Of a stretch of DNA of 64,000 nt, positions 33,547 to 41,542 are shown piece after piece. The DNA lies in assembly GCF_011395035.1 (NCBI RefSeq), contig NZ_CP024768.1:406586-470585 (forward strand), in the 5' to 3' direction. Made by a program: the position numbers and the translations under genes. Within the stretch, counting starts at the first letter, position 1; every line of letters begins with the position of its first letter. This DNA is from Pantoea cypripedii (GTDB lineage: Bacteria > Pseudomonadota > Gammaproteobacteria > Enterobacterales > Enterobacteriaceae). The notes beneath the pieces were generated by a model. It made no database searches. It was not told the DNA's origin and was given only the letters and a program-made list of their open reading frames with translations.

Positions 33547-33604
33547 GTAGCGGCGCGATTTATCGCGCGGTTTGTTAGATAAGCGCGATAAATCTCACCG
33601 CTAC
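33547..33604. repeat. Complete family A palindromic element
   Basis: Two inverted halves around GTTTGTTAGATAAGC, the right half with changes (AATCTCACCGCTAC). It follows the ner-like gene in the same way as 30440-30496 follows the ner remnant. Confidence 0.8.
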
Positions 33605-33619
33605 GACGTCGTCTTTTAA

Positions 33620-35040
33620 TTAATACCTTACTCGCCCGCTAAACCCTGAAGACAATATCAGGCTGCCCGCCATTAACCCGATGTCTTCACTTTCCGGGGC
33701 ACTGAGATCCTCCAGAAAACGCGCTGCCCACCAGTGGCAATCCTGCTGATGGATGCCTTTCATCAGGCGGGCATGGCGATTCTGCCGTTCACTGAGCGGG
33801 ATACGCAGCGCGGTATGAATGGCGTCAGCAATGGCGTCGGGATCGTAAGGGTTGACGATCAGTGCACCATCCATATGCTCGGCCGCACCGGCAAACTGCG
33901 ACAGGATCAGTACGCCAGGGTTGGCGGGATCCTGCAGCGCAACATACATCTTCGCCATCAGGCTCATACCCGCCATCAGCGGCGTGACCAGCGCGACGCG
34001 GGATGCACGGTAGATACCCGCCTGCTCCTCCCGGCTGTAGGCTTTGGTCAGATAACTGATCGGGCACCATTCCAGTGTACCCTGTACGCCATTCATTTCA
34101 CCGCACAGATTTTCCAGCTCATGGCTCAGCTCCGCGGTGCGTAGCCCGCCGCCGGGGAGGCCAGCTGTAGCAACACCATATTCCCGGTGTAATCCGGGTG
34201 GTGGCGCAGCAATACCTCAATGGCACTGATGCGATAGGGCAGACCGGCGCTGTCATCAAGATGTCCGCCGCTCAGGATAGCGTTTTCCGGCAGGGTTGCC
34301 CGGCATTGTTCTTCCATATAACTGCAACTGTTGCTTGCCAGCAGACAGTGCGCATCTTCCAAATCGATACCCACCGGATACACGCCGGTGCTGATAATTT
34401 GCCCGTGAATACGTATGCGCGTGGCGCTCAGGCGTTCGCAGCGAAATGTACTTTCGACCCACAACAGAAAGTTGTTCATATCCTGGCTCGTCTGAAAGCC
34501 GATCAGATCGCAACACAATAATGACTCGGCCAGCCACGGCCAGTCGGGAATGGCGGAGAACCCCACGCCTGCCGGAAACGGTTGATGGAAAAATAAGCCA
34601 ATGCGATTTGTCAGCCCGGCAGTGCGCAGCAGTTTTACGCTCGGTATCAGGTGGTAATCCTGGATCCAGATAACATCATCGGGCATCGCGTATTCGGTGA
34701 CTGCTCTGGCATAGGCTTCATTGAGTTTCCGATACTGGCTCAAATCATCCTGATTAAAGCGTGCCAGGTCAGGTCGCTGATGAAACATCGGCCACAGGCC
34801 CTGATGGACATAATGCTGGTAGCCCTGTTCCACCTCTCCCCGGGTCAGCGGAAAGGTGAGGGTGTCAAATTTATGACCGTGGCGGAAGTTTAGCGGGCGA
34901 GGCGTCTCTGATGAAACCGCCTGGGTTTTTCCGTCCCAGCTAATCCACAACCCACCGAGGCGTGACAGGATACTTTCATACAGCGCGGATAAGGTCGAAG
35001 CCCGTGACAGATTGTGCGAAACCAGAATGAAGCCTGACAT
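33620..35040 (-). pseudogene. Frameshifted, active-site-degenerate OtsA (trehalose-6-phosphate synthase) paralog
   Basis: Two pieces match OtsA end to end: 35040 to about 34150 (N-terminal GT20 region, IWIQDYHLIPSVKLLR, NRIGLFFHQPFPAG) and about 34140 to 33620 in another frame (C-terminal nucleotide-sugar region, QDPANPGVLILSQFAGAAEHM, ALIVNPYDPDAIADA). A one-base indel around 34145-34155 separates them; together they give about 474 residues, the normal OtsA length. Key residues are also lost: the RLDYSKG motif reads HLDDSAG, so the UDP-glucose arginine and lysine are gone, and the GMNLVAKE motif reads GMSLMAKM, losing the glutamate. It was probably inactive before the frameshift. No otsB is adjacent. 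Confidence 0.82.
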
Positions 35041-35186
35041 AGCATTTTCCCTTTGATCACCATGGAAATCGTTGCCATTGATTTAAGCTTTCTGCATATA
35101 AAAAAGGCGTAAAAAAACCACGGACAGGTATAAAAATCAGGCAAAAACGGGCCTTACTCTCCACTTCGTTAGTCAGGGGCAGCAGC

Positions 35187-35192
35187 TATAAT
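35187..35192 (+). promoter_or_regulatory. Candidate -10 element of the kup promoter
   Basis: TATAAT stands 71 bp before the kup start; the -35 region is weak (TTCGTT at 16 bp). Confidence 0.35.
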
Positions 35193-35262
35193 TGCTTCAT
35201 CCAGTCGGTGGCAGGCTGGCTATCAGGTATCTGTGACAACTCTCTGAAAGGATGCATTCCTT

Positions 35263-37128
35263 ATGGCTTCAACAAAGCAGTCTCTTCCGGCAGGCATGCT
35301 GGCGGCAGCAGGCATTGTGTTTGGTGATATCGGCACCAGCCCGCTTTATACCTTGCGGGAATGCCTGTCCATTTTGCCCGATGGGGGGACGACGCAAACG
35401 GCAGTAATGGGTTTTCTTTCCCTGATCTTTTGGGCGCTGACGTTGATCGTCACCGTGAAATACGTTTGCTTTGTGATGCGCGCCGATCATGACGGCGAAG
35501 GTGGGATCCTGACGCTGATGTCACTGGCACGGCAGCATGTCACCGGACGTGCCGGGTACTTTATTGTGCTGGCGGGATTGATCGGCAGTGCATTCTTTTA
35601 TGGTGATGGCGTGATTACGCCTGCCATTTCGGTCATGTCGGCGATTGAAGGGATTGAGGTAGTGGCCCCTGCGCTGGACCACCTGATTGTTCCGCTTTCA
35701 GTGATCATCCTGACCTTGCTGTTTATCATTCAGAAACACGGCACCGAGCGGGTGAGCCTGGTATTTGGCCCGGTGATGCTGGTGTGGTTTCTGACCCTTG
35801 CGGTGCTGGGGGTACGCGGCATCATGATGAACCCTGGCGTGTTGCAGGCACTGAATCCACTTTTTGCTCTCGAATTCCTCAATAGCCATAAGGCACTTTC
35901 CTTCGCCGCGCTGGGCATGGTGGTGCTGGCGGTGACCGGGGCCGAAGCCTTGTATGCGGATATGGGCCATCTGGGAAAAACACCGATTCGCCTGGCATGG
36001 CTGGTTATTGCGATGCCAGCGCTGGTGCTGAACTACTTTGGTCAGGGGGCACTGGTACTGGCCGACGCCGACGCTGTGCGAAATCCCTTTTACCTGCTGG
36101 CTCCCGACTGGGCGCAGATCCCACTGATTGTGCTGGCGACCTTATCGACGGTGATTGCCGCGCAATCGGTGATTTCCGGTGTCTATACCCTGACGCATCA
36201 GGCCATCCGGCAGGGATTCCTGCCACCGGTGCGCATCGTCTATACCTCATCAACAGAATCCGGGCAGATTTATATCCCGGTTGCTAACTGGCTGCTGTTC
36301 GCGGCAGTGACGGTAATTATTATCTCTTTCCGTCAATCTTCAGCGCTGTCATCGGCATACGGTATCGTCGTCACCGGTACCATGGTGCTGACAGCTTGTC
36401 TTGCCAGTGTGGTTGCCTTTAAAAACTGGCGCTGGCCGCGGGCGGTGGCGCTGGTGTTCCTCGTTTGTATGCTGATCATTGATGTTCCGCTGTTCAGTGC
36501 CAATCTGATGAAATTGCTGTCGGGCGGCTGGGTGCCGGTGTTACTGGCGATGACGATGCTGGTCCTGATGCTGATCTGGAGTAGTGAACGCTCACTGTTG
36601 ATCCGCCGTCTGACTGATGACCCGGTAGGATTGAAAGCGATGATCAGTTCGCTGGAAGCCAACCCGCCGAAACGGGTGGAAGGTACCGCTGTTTTCCTGT
36701 CACGTAAGGAATATGAAATTCCCCAGGCGTTGCTGCACAACCTTAAACATAACCGCGTGCTGCATGCGCGGACGGTTCTTTTGCACATCCGGACCATCGA
36801 TACGCCAAGGGTACATAATCAGAAACGCATCAGCATCCAGCAGCTTTCGCCCTCGTTCTGGCAGGTGACGGCCGCCTATGGATGGCATGAAGTGCCGTCG
36901 ATGCAGGAAATCCTGCATCTGTGTGGCCTGGAGGGATTCGGCTGTACCTTGCAGGAAGCATCGTTTTTTACCTCACACGATACGCTGGTGATGAAGAAAC
37001 GAAACGGCCTGGCGCGGGCGAAAGGGGCGATTTTCCACTTCTTCCAACGCAATGCCTTACGCGCGCATGAGCAATTTATGATTCCGCCCAACAGGGTGAT
37101 TGAGCTGGGTGGGCAAAAGGAGTTTTAA
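35263..37128 (+). CDS. kup: Low-affinity K+/H+ symporter Kup
   Basis: A 621-residue KUP/HAK/KT transporter, the same length as E. coli Kup (622). The first segment GIVFGDIGTSPLYTLRE and FYGDGVITPAISVMSAIEG hold the family signatures; about 12 membrane segments lie within residues 10-450, followed by a long cytoplasmic tail (PKRVEGTAVFLSRKEYEIPQALLHNLKHN). It imports potassium with protons, mainly at acid pH or under osmotic stress. GAAAGGA precedes the ATG by about a dozen bases. It is divergent from the broken otsA paralog. In E. coli kup sits next to rbsD, so its place here suggests a moved or second copy. Confidence 0.95.
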   Translation: MASTKQSLPAGMLAAAGIVFGDIGTSPLYTLRECLSILPDGGTTQTAVMGFLSLIFWALTLIVTVKYVCFVMRADHDGEGGILTLMSLARQHVTGRAGYFIVLAGLIGSAFFYGDGVITPAISVMSAIEGIEVVAPALDHLIVPLSVIILTLLFIIQKHGTERVSLVFGPVMLVWFLTLAVLGVRGIMMNPGVLQALNPLFALEFLNSHKALSFAALGMVVLAVTGAEALYADMGHLGKTPIRLAWLVIAMPALVLNYFGQGALVLADADAVRNPFYLLAPDWAQIPLIVLATLSTVIAAQSVISGVYTLTHQAIRQGFLPPVRIVYTSSTESGQIYIPVANWLLFAAVTVIIISFRQSSALSSAYGIVVTGTMVLTACLASVVAFKNWRWPRAVALVFLVCMLIIDVPLFSANLMKLLSGGWVPVLLAMTMLVLMLIWSSERSLLIRRLTDDPVGLKAMISSLEANPPKRVEGTAVFLSRKEYEIPQALLHNLKHNRVLHARTVLLHIRTIDTPRVHNQKRISIQQLSPSFWQVTAAYGWHEVPSMQEILHLCGLEGFGCTLQEASFFTSHDTLVMKKRNGLARAKGAIFHFFQRNALRAHEQFMIPPNRVIELGGQKEF

Positions 37129-37179
37129 GCTGAACCTAGACGGTTCTTAAATCTAAAGCAGATATCCATGCTGAACAAT

Positions 37180-37214
37180 CTAACCAAAGGTATAGTTTTA
37201 CAACCTTTGGTTAG
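37180..37214 (+). terminator. Stem-loop after kup
   Basis: CTAACCAAAGG and CCTTTGGTTAG form a perfect 11-pair stem with a 13-base loop, 51 bp after the kup stop. There is no T-tract after it, so it may stabilise mRNA or terminate weakly. Confidence 0.5.
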
Positions 37215-37228
37215 TTGTCGGGGACGCT

Positions 37229-37399
37229 ATGGTTATCACTCACTTCTTACATTTGCGCGAATTACTGCAAATACTTTTTGTTATTATCTGTGTGATTTTG
37301 AAGCATTTCTCCCACCGTAATTTGTGGGCGAAAATTGTACTGGCCTGTATGATCTATGCGGCTGAGGCACTTATATTTATTCTCTTTAACCAGAATTAG
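37229..37399 (+). CDS. Small membrane protein, 56 aa
   Basis: A short frame from ATG 37229 to TAG 37399, with GGGGA four bases before the start. It codes two hydrophobic stretches (about residues 12-24, LLQIFFVIICVI, and 36-53, IVLACMIYAAEALIFILF) around a basic, polar loop (KHFSHRNLWAK). This is the layout of a two-pass small inner-membrane protein. It lies 100 bp after kup on the same strand and could be co-expressed with it. I do not recognise a family. The ribosome site and hydrophobic pattern support it, but it could still be chance. Confidence 0.45.
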   Translation: MVITHFLHLRELLQILFVIICVILKHFSHRNLWAKIVLACMIYAAEALIFILFNQN

Positions 37400-37447
37400 T
37401 TTCGGCATGCTGAATTAACCAGCGTTGTCGCGATCGGTGGCCGGAAC

Positions 37448-40429
37448 TTAATACGGCGTCGCTTTAACGCTGGCTCTCGCCTGCTGCCATTCCTGATAAA
37501 GCGTCGCCATATCCACCCACTGCAACCATTTTGCGGAGTGCTGTATAAATTCATCAGCGACGGCATTGCGTAACACTCCGGCAGTAAACCCAACGAAGCC
37601 CAGTAGTTCGAGGCCGATGCTGATGCTTTCGTACAGGCAGTTGCCATCATAGCGGGTATCTATGGTCCTGCCATCCAGGCCAACGGGCCAGTAATGTGCC
37701 GAGGCATCACTGCCGGTGGAGGCGCCCGGCAGGTGGGTATCCCGTTGCAGAACCAGGTTTAAATAGATTTCGTTTAACTGAGGTTCGGCGCTGGCGCGTA
37801 TTTCCTGGGGATTGAAGCTGCCATCGGCGCGGAACTCATTAACGACCAGCACGATGCCAGCAGGCATTATCCCGGAAGCCAGCAACATATTGAGGGCATC
37901 ATCCGCGAGCTGATTATTGAAACTTCCCGACTGCCTTAACAGGAAATGGCCCATCTCCTGGATCTGCTGAACCGAAGGCACCCAGCCGGAGGCCGGGGGG
38001 ACAGCAACCATGTTGAAATGAAAGGTGGCAGGCTGTGGGGTTTTCACGCTGTTCAAATCAATCGGTGAAGAGATATGGGAGGGAAGGGGGGTGATCAGCC
38101 GGTTGATATCAGCAGGCGCCAGTGTTCCGAAGGGAAATGGCGTGGGAACCGGGGTCAGATTGGTGAAATCCAGCAGCGAAGGCACCGGTGAGGCAGCCAC
38201 GGGCGCAGGGATAAGGAAATTATCCTCGTCCCGGACGTGCCCCGCAACTTTGATGCCCATCTCATGCAAGGTGCGTATATCTAACCAGGCCAGTACGCTG
38301 ATATCGCTTATCGGCAGTTTGGGGTACAGATGATGCAGACGCCTGGCGTATTCATGAATGGTTTCCATTAGCTTACGTGGCGTCATTTTCTTTATCCTGG
38401 CACCTGCCTTTGACAGCGTCTGATATTCCGGCCGATAGCGCAGCCTGCGTTCGTCTTCTCCCGTCAGCAAGCTGATATCCCGGTAGGAGGGTTTAGGCCG
38501 CAGTCCCAGCAGTCGGCGGGCGTAATCTTCTGCTGATTCATCCGCTTCTCGTGGGGTGCTGGCATGAATTTTTTTTCCAAGGTCTGACAGCGTCTGAAAC
38601 GCAGGTATTTTCCTCAATGCCTGCAAACTGAGTTTAGTCAGTCGGCCAACTGCCCGTTGCGGAATATTGGGAATCAGTTCCTGTAAACGTACGGCATAGT
38701 CTTCAGCGGCCTCTTCCGGTTGCCAGGTGTGCTGAAAAATCGTCGTCAAAACGGGCCAGGAGAAGCGTTTTAAGTCCTGTAGCTTGATATTGGACTCCAG
38801 CAAACGGCGGCTGGCAGCGTGGGGTTTCGCGGGACGAGGTTGAGGCACCCGCGGGAAGGTTATTGTCTGTTTCCGGCGCATGTTTTTCTTATTTAACTCA
38901 ATGATATCCCTGAACTCCGGTCTTTTACGCAGGGACGATACCGACGCCTTAGTGATGCTGCTTAGCTCAGGGATGACCAACGCCGGATGATCTTCATGCA
39001 GCCGCACAGCCCAATCCATTGGCGTCTCATGATCCCGTTGCGGTGTTGCCTGACGTGCTGCTTTAGCGGCATCGGTCAGCGGGATAAATTCAGGCCACTG
39101 CCGCAGATTTTGTTCGCTCACGCCCACCCCTACGCAAATTTCTGCGGGTGTCAGGTGGGGATGATCGGTAAACAGGCGCACCGCATAGGCATGGTTGCCT
39201 TCTCCATCCTGGCGACGCGTGGCTTGCGTCGCCATTTCAACCTCCGTCGTCAGTGGCTTAAATTCCGGCCTTTGCCGCAGATTCGGTTCACTCATCCCGG
39301 AGATGTAGCTTATATCACCAAGGGTCAGGTCTTCGTGATCCCGAAACAGCCGTATGGCACATTGCAGGGGGGATTCATCATCGCGACGGGATTGGGTCTC
39401 GAAGATTCTCTGACCTACTTCCGACAGCGTTTTGAATTCTGCTCTTTGCCTTAAATCACTCTCATCCATCCTGGCGATGGCGCTCAGTTCATGGGGAGTG
39501 AGTCCGGGATCAAGGAGGTGCAGACGTCGGGCGTAGTCCAGCGCAGATTCATCCTCAAGTTGAGGGGTAAGGCGCATAGCCTGGGTTGCTGCTTTGGTGA
39601 AACTTTTGAACATCCACAACTTACGCAACCGCCGGATATCCATCCAGGCCAGCACGCAAAAATCATCTTCACACAGGTCAGGGTACAGCGGATAGATGCG
39701 CCGGACGTAAGCGGGTCCTGATTCGTCTTCTCCCTTTGGCGTCGCTTCCTGTGCCTCCTTTCCCTCTTTTGACAGGGTTTTGTATTCCGGCCGATAGCGC
39801 AGATCCTGGTCTGTCACCCCCGAAAGAATGCTGATATCACGTTGCAGTAGATCCGGGTTTTCCATCAACCGTAATACATAATGACTGTCAGATTCATTAT
39901 GCTGTCGGCGACTGGTGATTCTGGCAATCTCACCGGCAGATGACAGGCTGTTATAGCTCTTTTTTTGTGGTGTGGTTTGTGGCCTGCCATCCGCGCCAGG
40001 GAGCGTCATCAGTGCTGGCATCACCCCCGTTTCATGGGCCGCGCGATAAAGCAGGGTTTCAGCCGGGGTGAGGGACTCAGGCTGGTGGGTGATCCTGCCA
40101 TGAATGGTCGCCAGCACTTTTTTGGCATTTCCCGCATTTTCCAGCGTCTTCGTTAACCTGTGCCTCATCGCCACGATTTTCGGGTGCCTGGCGGCATGTG
40201 GCCGCTGATCGGGGATAAGCATTCTGCTTGCAACCTCAGGCCGATGGATACGGGGTTTCACCGCCTGGCGCAGCGGGTGATTGAAGGTGACCTGCGGTTG
40301 CAGAGAAACCGGGAGCTGCCAGCAGGCAGAGACCGAGTTCAGGGGCAGGGTGGGGGGAGCAGGAGCTGCATGGGAAAACCGGATCGCTTCGCTACTGGAG
40401 TAAGGCACAAAAATGTTGTTATCCGACAT
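37448..40429 (-). CDS. Large repeat protein with C-terminal OTU-like cysteine-protease motif (candidate effector)
   Basis: A 993-residue protein with no signal peptide and no membrane segment. Residues 1-160 are Ser/Pro/His-rich and disordered-looking. Then follow nine repeats of 58 residues: six at about 161-507 and three at about 555-729, each with the pattern DES..YA.RL...P.L...DIS.L..M....LR.RPEF..LS, separated by a basic linker (508-554). A proline-rich link (735-810) leads to a C-terminal domain with EIYLNLVLQ, AHYWPV (H912) and YDGNCLYESI (C931). DGNCLYESI is the catalytic-cysteine motif of OTU deubiquitinases; the histidine motif comes before it, as in circularly permuted bacterial OTU proteases. 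The start at 40429 has a weak ribosome site. No secretion genes are near. Confidence 0.75.
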   Translation of the reverse strand: MSDNNIFVPYSSSEAIRFSHAAPAPPTLPLNSVSACWQLPVSLQPQVTFNHPLRQAVKPRIHRPEVASRMLIPDQRPHAARHPKIVAMRHRLTKTLENAGNAKKVLATIHGRITHQPESLTPAETLLYRAAHETGVMPALMTLPGADGRPQTTPQKKSYNSLSSAGEIARITSRRQHNESDSHYVLRLMENPDLLQRDISILSGVTDQDLRYRPEYKTLSKEGKEAQEATPKGEDESGPAYVRRIYPLYPDLCEDDFCVLAWMDIRRLRKLWMFKSFTKAATQAMRLTPQLEDESALDYARRLHLLDPGLTPHELSAIARMDESDLRQRAEFKTLSEVGQRIFETQSRRDDESPLQCAIRLFRDHEDLTLGDISYISGMSEPNLRQRPEFKPLTTEVEMATQATRRQDGEGNHAYAVRLFTDHPHLTPAEICVGVGVSEQNLRQWPEFIPLTDAAKAARQATPQRDHETPMDWAVRLHEDHPALVIPELSSITKASVSSLRKRPEFRDIIELNKKNMRRKQTITFPRVPQPRPAKPHAASRRLLESNIKLQDLKRFSWPVLTTIFQHTWQPEEAAEDYAVRLQELIPNIPQRAVGRLTKLSLQALRKIPAFQTLSDLGKKIHASTPREADESAEDYARRLLGLRPKPSYRDISLLTGEDERRLRYRPEYQTLSKAGARIKKMTPRKLMETIHEYARRLHHLYPKLPISDISVLAWLDIRTLHEMGIKVAGHVRDEDNFLIPAPVAASPVPSLLDFTNLTPVPTPFPFGTLAPADINRLITPLPSHISSPIDLNSVKTPQPATFHFNMVAVPPASGWVPSVQQIQEMGHFLLRQSGSFNNQLADDALNMLLASGIMPAGIVLVVNEFRADGSFNPQEIRASAEPQLNEIYLNLVLQRDTHLPGASTGSDASAHYWPVGLDGRTIDTRYDGNCLYESISIGLELLGFVGFTAGVLRNAVADEFIQHSAKWLQWVDMATLYQEWQQARASVKATPY
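38243..39949 (-). repeat. Nine protein-coding 58-residue (174-bp) repeats
   Basis: Within the large protein, unit boundaries fall at residues 161, 218, 276, 334, 392, 450 (end 507), then 555, 613, 671 (end 729), so the spacing is 57-58 throughout. The copies are well diverged at the DNA level, so they are old and under protein-level constraint, not a recent tandem array. Confidence 0.85.
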
Positions 40430-40926
40430 GGAGATCGCTTTTGCTGAATGGCGAGTGAGGTTTATAGATGCCTGATAACCAATGATTTGATAATCAACGA
40501 AAAAGGATTTTTCCCTGATATTTAAATGAAGCTGTGCAGACCTGGCAGGAAATGTGATGGCGGGTAGCGTGAAAGTAAAATGGCCGCCATGCGGCAGCCT
40601 TCCCATCACGCACGATTTGTAGCGGCACAATTTGCTGAATTTTGCATTTCAGTGCTATCGCGTCGGATGGCGTTGAGGCTGACAATAACATGGCAATGTT
40701 ACCAGGAAGTTATATTTGTTGTTAATAATGGATTGAAAGGTTGTTGATGTAGATTATGTGATAATCCAAATGTCGCTTATTTTGTGAATTTCATGTTTTT
40801 ATATTGGCTGCGACGTTATTGTTGATGGTGGGAATTATTATTTTTTTAAAGCCAAATTGATTGTTATTTCTCTCTCCATTGGTCTGTCTTGCGGGATTCC
40901 TGATGTGGTGGTATCGTGCTAGTAAA
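40430..40926. other. Upstream region of the large repeat protein; spacer
   Basis: AT-rich from about 40690. A degenerate family A half (GTAGCGGCACAATTTGCTG) is at 40619-40637. No HrpL box (GGAACC-N15/16-CCAC) was seen on the minus strand before the repeat-protein gene. Nothing else is recognised. Confidence 0.4.
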
Positions 40927-40940
40927 TTGATTTAAATCAA
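40927..40940. promoter_or_regulatory. FNR box upstream of cydAB
   Basis: TTGAT-TTAA-ATCAA is a perfect match to the FNR consensus (TTGAT-N4-ATCAA). It lies 616 bp before the oxidase start and about 165 bp before the best sigma-70 promoter. Quinol oxidase operons of the bd type are known FNR/ArcA targets, so oxygen control of this operon is likely. Confidence 0.65.
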
Positions 40941-41103
40941 TTTTTTGTTTAATGGTTTGTTATAATCAGGCGATATGTAAGCATCAGTTTTCACGATTGA
41001 TTTTCTTTTGGTTACAGTTCGTTGATTGATTGCGGCCATTTTTCTTTCTTGTGAATGAATATAATGTGGCAGGCAACAAAAATATGGATTACCCACATTT
41101 TTC

Positions 41104-41134
41104 TTGACAATATCCGGGTGGGGAGGAATATACT
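41104..41134 (+). promoter_or_regulatory. Candidate sigma-70 promoter of the bd-oxidase operon
   Basis: TTGACA at 41104-41109 and TATACT at 41129-41134 are consensus-like, with a long 19-bp spacer (AATATA at 17 bp is an alternative -10). Transcription would start near 41141, giving a leader of about 400 bases. Confidence 0.5.
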
Positions 41135-41140
41135 GGCCCT

Positions 41141-41542
41141 CATTCGGACTACACAGAACCTATATTGAGCTTTTATGACAATATATGCGTCTCGAAACCT
41201 GGGTACATCTCTAATAAGTCAATTTCAGCAGTTACAGTAATTTTCTTATTGTCGGGTACTGTTAGCGCTTAGTTAATAAGCTTCGTCAGCAAATGCGTCT
41301 TCGTCAGCATGGTTTATCACCAGGCTACAAAGTCACGACTATGCTTTCGAGCATTATCCTGTTTCAGTCGTTTCTGTCAGGGGAATGTGCTAGCGGTAAG
41401 TCACCGACGTGAGGCATACGATGGTGCGGCACCTGTTTCTACTCTCCCTGTCCCGACTCTTATCATTTCACCTGCCAGGTAAGAGGAAGGGCGCCCGGTT
41501 GTCGCTGGCTAATACGGTCACTTAATAGAAAAGAAGATAGTC
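41141..41542 (+). promoter_or_regulatory. Long structured 5' leader of cydAB
   Basis: The predicted leader has several hairpins: GCTTA/TAAGC near 41269-41283, ATGCT-TTCG-AGCAT at 41341-41354 inside an outer CGACT/AGTCG pair, TCAC-CGAC-GTGA near 41400-41412 and GGTG-CGG-CACC near 41425-41436. The repeated phrase CTTCGTCAGCA occurs twice (about 41281 and 41299). A 21-codon frame (41175-41240) and a 23-codon frame (41341-41412) are open but lack convincing ribosome sites. I cannot match it to a known riboswitch class. Confidence 0.4.

Noticed and set aside
38243..39949. Recent tandem DNA repeats in the effector gene
   Set aside because: The units have diverged widely at DNA level, so they are not a recent expansion or assembly artefact.
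40430..41100. HrpL-type promoter for the repeat effector
   Set aside because: No GGAACC-N15/16-CCAC pattern was found on the minus strand, so type III control is not supported by a promoter.
41175..41240. 21-codon upstream frame in the cydA leader
   Set aside because: No credible ribosome site; kept only as part of the leader description.
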